Shown here: positions 6,539-13,629 of the stretch, piece by piece
Numbering within the stretch: the first letter of the stretch is position 1
Layout: each line of letters starts with the position of its first letter
Notes under the pieces: model-generated
Seen by the model: only the letters and a program-made list of their open reading frames with translations
Database searches by the model: none
What the model was told of the DNA's origin: nothing
Origin: an uncultured Bacteroidaceae bacterium
GTDB lineage: Bacteria; Bacteroidota; Bacteroidia; Bacteroidales; Bacteroidaceae
Assembly (NCBI GenBank): GCA_905234555.1
Contig: CAJOHO010000027.1
Coordinates: 1-39,569 of the forward strand
Length of the DNA: 39,569 bases
Direction: 5' to 3'
Position numbers and translations under genes: made by a program

Positions 6539-8455
6539 TTACGATTTGCCTGTAATTCTGATTTCGTGGAGACGACTTTCCACTTCTTCTTCGCCCATCA
6601 AGGCACGCAACACTTGGTCCATGTTGTCACGGTTGATCAGCAGTTGGTTCAGTTCCTTTATCTCGTGCCACTCACCGTCGGCGAGGAGTTGGCAGATGCT
6701 TTTTCGGATTTCTTCAAACTGCTGAGGAGTTAAGCCTTTCTTCTTACGACGCAGACACACATCGCATTGTTCACATTCCTCTTCGCTCCTTTCACCAAAG
6801 TAGTTCAGCAGCATACGGCTGCGGCAACGGGTGGTGGAGGAAGCATACGTCAGCATTTCTTCGATGCGCTTCTTGTATTCCTCTTTTCTGGTGGAATAGA
6901 CCATCGGGGGGAGCATGATTTGACTGCCTTCCACCCGTCCAATATTGAACATGATGGTAGGTTCGTTGCTGCGAGGAATGAAGTCGATGATACGGCGGTC
7001 GTTCAGCTCTTTCAGCATGTCGTAAATCTGGTCGGCATGGATGCCCGTGAGGTGGGAGAGCTGCATCTCGTCGATATAGGTGAAGTCGGAGAAAACACCC
7101 GTATAGCTGCGGAGGATGGTCTGTATCAGCGTCTCCATCTCTTTGCCGCCTTCGTGGAGGCGGTACAGCTCTTCCTTTTCCAGGATGAAGCGGAGGCGCG
7201 ACTTGAAGTCGTTGTCTGTCGTGTATTCCAGATAACCAGCGTTGTTCAGCAGCTTCAAAGCTGCGTCAGTCTGAACGGCAAACTGCTTGTAGGCTGAACA
7301 AAAACGCTCCAGACTGAACTGGCGAACGCGTCCTGCTCCTTCACCGATGTCGTATTGGTAGAAATAGCAGAGGTTCTCGTAAGTTTGGCGAATGAACTTA
7401 GGATCGGGATAGTTCTCACCGATGCGCCGGTGCAGGGTCTGACTGTCGCGTGGGTTGTAAAGCAGGATGGCATAAGAGGTGCTTCCGTCGCGTCCTGCAC
7501 GCCCCGCTTCCTGAAAATACGCTTCCAGCGAGTCGGGAAGGTTATAATGGATGACCAGTCGCACGTCCGGTTTGTCGATTCCCATGCCGAAGGCGTTGGT
7601 TGCCACCATCACATGGGCGCGTCCCTTTGTCCAGTTCGTTTGTCGAAGGTCGCGTTCAGCCTGCGAAAGTCCAGCGTGGTAATTCTCAGCTGTGATGCCG
7701 TGTGATTCTATGAGTTGGCGCAGTTCGCTGGTGAGCTTGCGGCTTCGTACATAAACAATAGCACTTCCTTGGGGAACGCTTTTGAGGATGTGAATCATCT
7801 CGTCGGCTTTGTTCATCGTCTGACGTACGACATAGACCAGGTTCTTGCGCTCGAAACTCATGGAGAACACGTTTTTCTCCTTGAATTCGAGTTGGGTCTG
7901 GATATCCTCCACCACTTTGGGTGTTGCCGTTGCCGTCAGGGCGAGGATGGGAACAGGGTAGGGGATGAGGTGACGAAGACGTGCGATGTGGAGATAGGCA
8001 GGACGGAAGTCGTAACCCCATTGTGAGACACAGTGGGCTTCGTCCACGCAGATCATGGTGAGATGGCGCATGTAGGGAATCTTGGCTTGAAACAGATCGC
8101 TCTCCAGTCGCTCAGGGGAAATATAAAGGAAACGGTAATCGCCCAGAATGCAGTTGTCGAGGGTGCGTACAATGTCGTCGTGCATTATTCCCGCATGCAC
8201 TGTAGCTGCTTTGATGCCACGCATGCGGAGGGCACTCACTTGATCCTCCATCAGCGAGATGAGCGGTGTCACCACTAAGCATAATCCACCATTTGCAAGT
8301 GTCGGAACCTGAAAGCAGATACTTTTGCCACCACCCGTCGGCATGAGTCCTAGCGTGTCCTTGCCTTCACCGATGCTCGTGATGATGTCTTCCTGAATGC
8401 CACGAAAGGATTCGTAACCCCAGTACTGCTTCAGGGTGTCAAGATACTTGCTCAC
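6539..8455 (-). CDS. recQ: RecQ-family ATP-dependent DNA helicase
   Basis: 638 residues. A 3'-5' DNA helicase for recombination and repair. Walker A is MPTGGGKS (about 38-45), Walker B/DEAH is CVDEAHCVSQWG with the following aromatic-rich loop, and motif VI is YFQEAGRAGRDG. The Cys set that binds zinc in RecQ proteins (CRSRMLLNYFG, then CEQCDVC) lies at about 544-567, near the C-terminus. In E. coli RecQ the same motif follows the helicase core directly, so some 190 residues of winged-helix-like sequence have been placed between them. No HRDC domain is evident. It lies 54 nt downstream of recJ in the same direction, as a repair gene pair. The downstream pheA operon has its own promoter. Confidence 0.93.
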   Translation of the reverse strand: MSKYLDTLKQYWGYESFRGIQEDIITSIGEGKDTLGLMPTGGGKSICFQVPTLANGGLCLVVTPLISLMEDQVSALRMRGIKAATVHAGIMHDDIVRTLDNCILGDYRFLYISPERLESDLFQAKIPYMRHLTMICVDEAHCVSQWGYDFRPAYLHIARLRHLIPYPVPILALTATATPKVVEDIQTQLEFKEKNVFSMSFERKNLVYVVRQTMNKADEMIHILKSVPQGSAIVYVRSRKLTSELRQLIESHGITAENYHAGLSQAERDLRQTNWTKGRAHVMVATNAFGMGIDKPDVRLVIHYNLPDSLEAYFQEAGRAGRDGSTSYAILLYNPRDSQTLHRRIGENYPDPKFIRQTYENLCYFYQYDIGEGAGRVRQFSLERFCSAYKQFAVQTDAALKLLNNAGYLEYTTDNDFKSRLRFILEKEELYRLHEGGKEMETLIQTILRSYTGVFSDFTYIDEMQLSHLTGIHADQIYDMLKELNDRRIIDFIPRSNEPTIMFNIGRVEGSQIMLPPMVYSTRKEEYKKRIEEMLTYASSTTRCRSRMLLNYFGERSEEECEQCDVCLRRKKKGLTPQQFEEIRKSICQLLADGEWHEIKELNQLLINRDNMDQVLRALMGEEEVESRLHEIRITGKS

Positions 8456-8471
8456 TTGTCAGTCTGAATGA

Positions 8472-8516
8472 TGAATGAAGCATGAAGCCATTACAGGTGG
8501 CTTCATGCTTCATTCA
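8472..8516 (-). repeat. 18-bp perfect inverted repeat across the recJ stop codon
   Basis: Arms TGAATGAAGCATGAAGCC (8472-8489) and its exact complement (8499-8516) enclose a 9-nt loop. The right arm contains the recJ TGA (8512-8510). No T run follows on the minus strand, so it may be an RNA-stabilising or processing hairpin more than a strong terminator. Confidence 0.85.
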
Positions 8517-10228
8517 GAAGTTTTGATATTGAGGATCTGCAACTGCACTTCGCCACGCTTATGGGTGTTGTCCTCGATGGTGTAGGCAATGTCGAACGAA
8601 CGCTTGGTCTTGATGAAGCGAGCTTGCGAACTCTGTCCGAAAGCGATGCCGTTCATCACCGTTGACGACTTCCCGTCAACCAGTTCCAGCTTGATGTGCT
8701 CCTGGTCGCGTCCCACCACTTTGCTCGTTCCGTAGTCATAGACGTTGCGTGTGCAGAACACAGGCTTTTCGTTGTCGGGTCCGTAAGGACGCATACGGCG
8801 AAGGTCGTTCTGGAAACGGCGGTTGATATCGCGGAAAGAGAGTTCTGCGTCGATGTCGATGGTGGGAATAGCCTGCTCTGTGTTGATGTGCTGAGCCACA
8901 TAGGCTTCGAAGCGCTGCGTGAACTGCTCCACGTTTTCCACAGGGAGGGAAAGACCGGCTGCATAGGTGTGTCCACCAAAGTTTTCCAGTAAGTCCTCAC
9001 ATTCCTGAATTGCCCTGTACACATCAAAACCACCCACGCTGCGAGCAGAACCTGTCACCATGTCGCCGGTTCGTGTTAGCACGACGGCGGGACGGAAAAA
9101 ATTCTCCGTCAGACGCGAAGCCACAATACCGATAACACCTTTGTGCCAGTCTTCGTTGTAGATGACGATGGCACTCTTATCGTCCAGGTCTTCCATCTGG
9201 CTCACCAGCTCTGTGGCTTCCTCCGTCATGCGCTTGTCCAGTTCCTTACGTTCTTCGTTGTAACGGTTGATTTGCTCTGCCAGTTCCAAAGCATGTGGAT
9301 AGTCGTGCTCCACCAGCAGCGCTACGGATTCCTTGCCGTTCTGCATACGTCCGCTGGCGTTGATGCGAGGACCGATCTTGAAGATGATGTCGTTCATCGT
9401 GATGTCGCGTCCCGACATTCCGCACAGTTCGATGACAGCTCGCAGACCTACGCTGGGGTTCTGGCTCAGCTGGCGCAGACCATGATAGGCCAGTACTCGG
9501 TTCTCGCCCATGATGGGTACGATGTCCGAAGCGATACTGACAGCTACGAGGTCGAGTAGGGGAGTGAGTTGGTTGAAGGCAATGCCGTTGCTGATGGCAA
9601 AGGCCTGCATGAATTTGAAACCCACACCACAGCCAGAGAGATCCAGATATGGATAAGTGTTGTCCTTCCGCTTGGCATTAAGAATCGCCACAGCAGGAGG
9701 CAACTGCTCATCGGGCACATGGTGGTCGCAGATAATGAAATCGATGCCCAGACTCTTGGCGTATGCAATCTCATCGATTGCCTTGATGCCGCAGTCGAGC
9801 ACAATAATCAATTTTACGCCAGTCTCGTTGGCGTAGTCAACACCTTGCTTCGATACGCCATACCCTTCGTCGTAGCGGTCGGGAATGTAGTAGTCGATGT
9901 TGGAATAGTAGAGCTGGAGGAAACGATAGACCAGTGCAACTGCTGTGCAGCCATCCACGTCGTAGTCGCCATAAATCAGGATGCGCTCTTTCCTTCCCAT
10001 CGCTTCGTTCAGACGGGCTACCGCCACATCCATGTCGCACATGAGGAAAGGATCGTGCAGCGTGGGCAGCTGGGGACGGAAGTACTGACGGGCTTTCTCC
10101 GCTGTGTCGATGCCTCGTTTAATCAGCAATTGACACAGCACAGGATGCACGCCTGTCTCCTCCGACAGCTTATCCGCAGCTTCCTTCTGTTCCAGTGTAG
10201 GTGCTTCGTAATTCCATTTGTAATTCAT
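8510..10228 (-). CDS. recJ: Single-stranded-DNA-specific 5'-3' exonuclease RecJ
   Basis: 572 residues, typical RecJ length. The DHH phosphoesterase core carries ILIYGDYDVDGCTA (about 83-96), IIVLDCGIKA and the DHH motif in IICDHHVPDEQLPP, residues that bind the catalytic metals. The DHHA1 domain shows NFGGHTYAAGLSLPVE near 415-430, and the C-terminal part is the RecJ OB-like domain. RecJ acts with RecQ in resection at stalled forks and in the RecF-type pathway, and recQ follows directly here. The last codons and the stop lie inside an 18-bp perfect hairpin. A clear TAnnTTTG promoter is not visible; the nearest is a one-base-short TAATTTG at 10359-10365. Confidence 0.95.
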   Translation of the reverse strand: MNYKWNYEAPTLEQKEAADKLSEETGVHPVLCQLLIKRGIDTAEKARQYFRPQLPTLHDPFLMCDMDVAVARLNEAMGRKERILIYGDYDVDGCTAVALVYRFLQLYYSNIDYYIPDRYDEGYGVSKQGVDYANETGVKLIIVLDCGIKAIDEIAYAKSLGIDFIICDHHVPDEQLPPAVAILNAKRKDNTYPYLDLSGCGVGFKFMQAFAISNGIAFNQLTPLLDLVAVSIASDIVPIMGENRVLAYHGLRQLSQNPSVGLRAVIELCGMSGRDITMNDIIFKIGPRINASGRMQNGKESVALLVEHDYPHALELAEQINRYNEERKELDKRMTEEATELVSQMEDLDDKSAIVIYNEDWHKGVIGIVASRLTENFFRPAVVLTRTGDMVTGSARSVGGFDVYRAIQECEDLLENFGGHTYAAGLSLPVENVEQFTQRFEAYVAQHINTEQAIPTIDIDAELSFRDINRRFQNDLRRMRPYGPDNEKPVFCTRNVYDYGTSKVVGRDQEHIKLELVDGKSSTVMNGIAFGQSSQARFIKTKRSFDIAYTIEDNTHKRGEVQLQILNIKTSE

Positions 10229-10507
10229 TATATGTTGTCATTATTAAAATCTTTTTTTGGCCGCAGGCACTTTTCATGATTTCTGTATTGCAGTATTTCT
10301 TCATTAGCTACGCTGACTTTCATCTTCTCTTTTCGGTCTTCATGAGGCCATTTTGCGGCAAATTAGTTCGTAAAATTAAGAATTATTTGTGAAACACGAA
10401 AGAAAATGAAGATAAATTGTTCAATAATGGCGAAAAAAAACCTTTTTAGCTCTTTTTGTTTGTCAAAAACAGTATTATGAGTTTGCAATCTCTACCTTAT
10501 AATATAT
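10229..10507. other. Intergenic region upstream of recJ
   Basis: About 280 nt of AT-rich sequence between the terminator of the barrel-protein gene and recJ. No convincing small gene or RNA is visible. A weak recJ promoter candidate (TAATTTG, minus, 10365-10359) is the only site noted. Confidence 0.5.
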
Positions 10508-10543
10508 AAAAAGAAAGAAGACATCTCCGTTGTCGAAGATGCC
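10508..10543 (-). terminator. Terminator of the outer-membrane barrel gene
   Basis: On the minus strand GGCATCTTCG and CGGAGATGTC pair (10 bp with two G-U) around ACAA, followed by the T-rich tract TTCTTTCTTTTT. Confidence 0.75.
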
Positions 10544-10583
10544 TCCTTTGCGAAGACCTGCCATTCGGTTGCAGGACGATAGA

Positions 10584-11186
10584 TCAGAACTTGAAGCGGA
10601 CGCCAGCCACGAAAATACCTTGCTCTCCGAAGCCCAGTTCGCCAAAGGCGCGAACCTTAGGACTGCCCGCTTCGATTCCGAAGAGGGAAGCCTGCCAGTT
10701 GAAGTGAACGGATGAGTCTGACTCGTCTTGTACGTCAGGATTCGTGGAGTCAATCTTCTCGTTGCGGAATGTGACACCTAAGGCCAGTTTCGAGTATAGA
10801 CCTATGTTCTTCCTGCGGAACCAGTCGAACTTCGCTGCTGGCATCACGGTGATGTACGTGTTCTTGTGTTCACCGACTTTGTCATCGTTGCCTCTCAGGT
10901 AAGCATCCTCTGTGCTATGTCCATAGACGAAGACTCCACCTATGCCCAGCCAGTTCTTCAGATGATAGAAGTACTCTGCAGCGATAGGTCCGATGTAGCT
11001 CTCGTTCTTGAACTTACCGCCAAACATGATGCCACCAACATTCTCCAGACCATCCAGTATCTGGGAGTTGGCATCAATACCATAACTGATGGCAACCTCG
11101 TGCTTGGTGTCATCATAACCATTCTGCGCTTTCACACTTGTCGTAGCCATCAAGGTAGCTACTGCGATTAAAAAGATTTTCTTCAT
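10584..11186 (-). CDS. Outer-membrane beta-barrel protein, unknown ligand
   Basis: 200 residues. A signal peptide (1-20, MKKIFLIAVATLMATTSVKA) precedes alternating polar/aromatic segments typical of small 8-stranded barrels. These include AVSYG-like and YFYHLKNWLGIGGVFVYG strands, and FGEQGIFVAGVRFKF ends in a C-terminal Phe, a hallmark of barrel proteins. The glycine/aromatic pattern resembles the porin-family or OmpW/OmpX-like beta-barrel domain of Bacteroidetes. It stands alone, with its own promoter (11229-11236) and terminator (10508-10543), divergent from the ribosomal protein operon. Specific function is not recognisable. Confidence 0.8.
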   Translation of the reverse strand: MKKIFLIAVATLMATTSVKAQNGYDDTKHEVAISYGIDANSQILDGLENVGGIMFGGKFKNESYIGPIAAEYFYHLKNWLGIGGVFVYGHSTEDAYLRGNDDKVGEHKNTYITVMPAAKFDWFRRKNIGLYSKLALGVTFRNEKIDSTNPDVQDESDSSVHFNWQASLFGIEAGSPKVRAFGELGFGEQGIFVAGVRFKF

Positions 11187-11228
11187 ATTTCACTTAGTGT
11201 TTGATGATTAAAATCATTAAAAACGCTG

Positions 11229-11236
11229 CAAAGTTA
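11229..11236 (-). promoter_or_regulatory. Promoter -7 box of the barrel-protein gene
   Basis: Minus-strand TAACTTTG fits TAnnTTTG, about 42 nt before the ATG at 11186. The -33 region is not clear. Confidence 0.6.
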
Positions 11237-11307
11237 ACGAAAAGTTTTGATATAAACACGGAAAACCAAGATTTTTGAACGAAAAACACAAAACTTCACC
11301 GTTTTTC

Positions 11308-11338
11308 TTTGTCAGTTCAGAAAAAAGTCGTACCTTTG
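11308..11338 (+). promoter_or_regulatory. Promoter of the L21 ribosomal protein operon
   Basis: TTTG (11308-11311), exactly 19 nt, then TACCTTTG (11331-11338). This is the full Bacteroidetes sigma consensus. Confidence 0.85.
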
Positions 11339-11373
11339 CAGCCGATTGTGCCGTAGGGGCTTCGGATGAAGAG

Positions 11374-11414
11374 AACCACGAGCTGGTTCCGCCTCGCGGA
11401 CGTAACCGTTTTTT
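11374..11414 (+). promoter_or_regulatory. Candidate attenuator in the rplU leader
   Basis: In the leader, GGTT-CCGC (11385-11392) can pair with GCGG (11396-11399) and AACC (11404-11407) across a 4-nt bulge, followed by GTTTTTT (11408-11414), a terminator-like form. Alternatively AACCA (11374-11378) pairs with TGGTT (11384-11388), which uses the same GGTT strand. The two structures exclude each other, and the T run is only 18 nt before the L21 ATG. Autoregulation by a ribosomal protein is an inference. Confidence 0.5.
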
Positions 11415-11432
11415 ATTATTCAAAACAAACAA

Positions 11433-11750
11433 ATGTACGTTATCGTAGAAATCAACGGACAACAGTTCAAGGCCGAAGAAGGCAAGCGCTTGTTTGTTCA
11501 TCACATCAAGGATGTGGAACCAGAAGCAACTGTTGAGTTCGAGAAAGTCTTGTTGGTTGACAACAACGGCTCTGTGACAGTAGGAACGCCTACAGTGGAA
11601 GGCGCGAAAGTAGTATGTGAAGTGAAGTGCCCGCTCGTGAAGGGCGACAAGGTGTTTGTATTCCACAAGCGCCGTCGTAAGGGTTACCGTAAGTTCAACG
11701 GTCACCGTCAGCAGTTCACAGAACTGACAATCAAACAAGTAGTAGCTTAA
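11433..11750 (+). CDS. rplU: 50S ribosomal protein L21 (bL21)
   Basis: 105 residues, standard length. It starts [20 protein letters not shown], as L21 proteins do, and has the basic C-terminal [21 protein letters not shown] segment that contacts 23S rRNA. First gene of a five-gene ribosomal operon with a strong consensus promoter and a structured leader that could attenuate transcription. L27 follows 23 nt later, the near-universal bacterial order. Confidence 0.97.
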   Translation: MYVIVEINGQQFKAEEGKRLFVHHIKDVEPEATVEFEKVLLVDNNGSVTVGTPTVEGAKVVCEVKCPLVKGDKVFVFHKRRRKGYRKFNGHRQQFTELTIKQVVA

Positions 11751-11773
11751 TTTAGTAAAAGGAGAAAAGAATT

Positions 11774-12046
11774 ATGGCACATAAGAAAGGTGTAGGTAGT
11801 TCAAAGAACGGTCGCGAGTCACAAAGCAAACGACTCGGCGTAAAACTCTTCGGTGGTCAATTTGCAAAAGCCGGTAACATCATCGTGCGTCAGCGCGGCA
11901 CAAAGCACTATGCAGGCAAGAACGTCGGCATGGGTAGTGACCATACGCTCTATGCATTGGTTGACGGCACAGTTACATTCAAGCGCGGACGTCTCGATCG
12001 CAGCACAGTCAGCGTAGAACCCATCGTAGTCGAAGAGAAGTTTTAG
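11774..12046 (+). CDS. rpmA: 50S ribosomal protein L27 (bL27)
   Basis: 90 residues. Begins [22 protein letters not shown], so the mature N-terminus that reaches the peptidyl transferase centre is encoded directly, without the cleaved extension seen in some Firmicutes. The internal [15 protein letters not shown] block is diagnostic of L27. The start lies in the context AATTATGGCA, which also precedes rpmG and the DUF4295 gene, with no Shine-Dalgarno motif. Confidence 0.97.
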   Translation: MAHKKGVGSSKNGRESQSKRLGVKLFGGQFAKAGNIIVRQRGTKHYAGKNVGMGSDHTLYALVDGTVTFKRGRLDRSTVSVEPIVVEEKF

Positions 12047-12080
12047 TATCAATTCTCATTATTAAAAAGGAAATAAAGCT

Positions 12081-12338
12081 ATGAGAGTTTGTCAGATCAC
12101 AGGAAAGAAATCCATGATAGGAAACAATGTTTCCCACTCACTGCGCCGCACTAAGCGCACATTCAATGTCAATTTGTTCACCAAGAAATTCTACTATGTA
12201 GAAGAGGACTGCTGGATCGTACTCAAGGTGAGTGCAGCCGGTCTGCGTATCATCAACCGCATCGGTCTCGACGCTGCCCTCAAGCAGGCTGTTGCCAAAG
12301 GCTACACCGAGTGGAAGGACATTGAAGTAATTGGTTAA
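12081..12338 (+). CDS. rpmB: 50S ribosomal protein L28 (bL28)
   Basis: 85 residues. [26 protein letters not shown] is the L28 signature, and only one Cys of the zinc-binding quartet remains, so this is the zinc-independent form. It follows L27 by 34 nt. In many Bacteroidetes L28-L33 form a separate cluster with ftsY, whereas here they continue the L21-L27 operon. A 7-bp hairpin (AGGGTTT / AAACCCT, 12364-12385) sits between L28 and L33 without a T run. Confidence 0.96.
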   Translation: MRVCQITGKKSMIGNNVSHSLRRTKRTFNVNLFTKKFYYVEEDCWIVLKVSAAGLRIINRIGLDAALKQAVAKGYTEWKDIEVIG

Positions 12339-12402
12339 TCAAATTAATAAAAGATTGTCATTCAGGGTTTTAAAACTCAAACCCTAAATCGTAAATAGAA
12401 TT

Positions 12403-12591
12403 ATGGCAAAGAAAGCTAAAGGTAACAGAGTGCAGGTCATCCTCGAATGCACTGAAATGAAGGACAGCGGTCTGCCCGGAACTTCTCGTTACATCACCAC
12501 AAAGAACCGCAAAAACACTCCAGACCGTCTGGAACTCAAGAAGTATAACCCCATCCTCAAGCGCATGACTGTGCACAAGGAGATTAAGTAA
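12403..12591 (+). CDS. rpmG: 50S ribosomal protein L33 (bL33), zinc-free form
   Basis: 62 residues. It has the L33 pattern [12 protein letters not shown] and [22 protein letters not shown]. The two CxxC pairs that bind zinc in the other L33 type are absent; a single Cys remains. The DUF4295 gene follows after 8 nt with an identical start context. Confidence 0.95.
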   Translation: MAKKAKGNRVQVILECTEMKDSGLPGTSRYITTKNRKNTPDRLELKKYNPILKRMTVHKEIK

Positions 12592-12599
12592 ATAGAATT

Positions 12600-12752
12600 A
12601 TGGCAAAGAAAACAGTCGCAACCCTCCAGAACAAGGACGGTCGTTCTTTCACCAAAGTGATCCGTATGTTCAAGTCTCCTAAGACTGGTGCATACGCATT
12701 CGAAGAGAAGATGGTTCCTGCCGAAGAAGTAAAGGACTATCTCAAGAAGTAA
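12600..12752 (+). CDS. DUF4295 family small basic protein, probable ribosomal component
   Basis: 50 residues: MAKKTVATLQNKDGRSFTKV at the start and EEVKDYLKK at the end. This is the Bacteroidetes-specific DUF4295 family, which constantly follows L33. I recall that Flavobacterium ribosome structures assign it as an extra large-subunit protein (bL38); treat that name as recollection. High Lys/Arg content and position as last gene of a ribosomal operon support the role. It is followed by the hairpins at 12806-12878. Confidence 0.9.
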   Translation: MAKKTVATLQNKDGRSFTKVIRMFKSPKTGAYAFEEKMVPAEEVKDYLKK

Positions 12753-12805
12753 TTCTACGCATCCCACTCAGGAATCCTCAATAAGTATTCCTCAACATTT
12801 ATAGC

Positions 12806-12841
12806 AAACCTCCCCATGTCCAGAACATGAGGAGGTTTTTT
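12806..12841 (+). terminator. Terminator of the ribosomal protein operon
   Basis: AAACCTCC pairs with GGAGGTTT, then CATGT with ACATG after one C/A mismatch, loop CCAGA, followed by TTTTTT. Strong intrinsic terminator 53 nt after the DUF4295 stop. Confidence 0.9.
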
Positions 12842-12845
12842 ATAA

Positions 12846-12882
12846 CCTCCTGTTCAGCATTCGTTGCTGGACAGGAGGCTTT
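12846..12882 (+). terminator. Second hairpin in tandem with the operon terminator
   Basis: CCTCCTGTTCAGC (12846-12858) and GCTGGACAGGAGG (12866-12878) form 13 bp with one G-U around ATTCGTT, followed by CTTTT. It shares the outer CCTCC/GGAGG with the first hairpin. It may be a back-up terminator, or may serve the convergent gene ending at 12915. Confidence 0.65.
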
Positions 12883-12914
12883 TGTCCCTGAAGGGGGTGT
12901 TCGGGCGTGTTAGT

Positions 12915-13484
12915 TTAGAAATAGCGGGAAGCTTGATTCACGGCAAAAACCATGATGATGAGGTAGAACACCATGAAGACGAGACCGATGATGGACATGA
13001 TGCCTGTGAACTTGAAGTAGCCGTCCATTTGGTGATAGGCTTCAGCCATGAGATTGCTGTCGTTGCTGGCAAAGGCGTTATCTACGAACTTCTTGAATCC
13101 GAACAGACGGGAGAGAGGGTAGATGGAGAGGCCAACGACAACGAGGTAGCTGATAATCATCGTGATGGTGATTGCTGAGGATGCCGTGCTGGCTGTATGA
13201 TAGGCATAATAGCCACCATAGGATCCTGCATAATGGCTGGCTTTGCTTGCTGTGATACCGATGATGACGAACATAATGAGCAGGAGAATGAGCATGATTA
13301 CACCACATACGCCTACGTTCTTTGCCCATTTTGCGGCTGATTGCAGACGCATCTTACCTACTTCTGTCATGAAGATGGGTGGTGGTGCTGGCTGTCCGTA
13401 GGGCTGTTGGGCATACTGTGGCTGTGCATACTGTGGTTGTGGCTGCGAATTGGCAGCTTGGGTGGTGTTGTTTCCTGTTTCCAT
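12915..13484 (-). CDS. Small multi-pass membrane protein, DUF5362-like
   Basis: 189 residues. A Gln/Pro/Tyr-rich cytoplasmic-type N-terminus (about 10-40) has YAQ-containing repeats (QYAQPQYAQQPYGQ). Hydrophobic segments follow: about 63-84 (VCGVIMLILLLIMFVIIGIT), about 108-127, and about 163-184 (IMSIIGLVFMVFYLIIMVF). Residues about 44-60 (EVGKMRLQSAAKWAKNVG) precede the first helix. The layout matches the DUF5362 family of Bacteroidetes, of unknown function. It is monocistronic and convergent with the ribosomal operon. Confidence 0.75.
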   Translation of the reverse strand: METGNNTTQAANSQPQPQYAQPQYAQQPYGQPAPPPIFMTEVGKMRLQSAAKWAKNVGVCGVIMLILLLIMFVIIGITASKASHYAGSYGGYYAYHTASTASSAITITMIISYLVVVGLSIYPLSRLFGFKKFVDNAFASNDSNLMAEAYHQMDGYFKFTGIMSIIGLVFMVFYLIIMVFAVNQASRYF

Positions 13485-13519
13485 AATTGAATAGTGTTAG
13501 AGAGTTAAACTTGTTTTTG

Positions 13520-13527
13520 CAAATGTA
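13520..13527 (-). promoter_or_regulatory. Promoter -7 box of the DUF5362-like gene
   Basis: Minus-strand TACATTTG fits TAnnTTTG, 36 nt before the ATG. No clear -33 element. Confidence 0.55.
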
Positions 13528-13629
13528 TGGATTTTAATTGATATATTATCATTCATCGTTCACTTTTTTTATGAAAACTGCTGTTTTTCTGTTTTAAGCG
13601 GAATTTTTAGCGGCATTATGCACCATGCA

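Noticed and set aside
10258-10276. Possible eighth copy of palindromic family 1 (CCGCAGGCACTT)
   Set aside because: Only the right arm and part of the tail resemble the family; no left arm and no hairpin.
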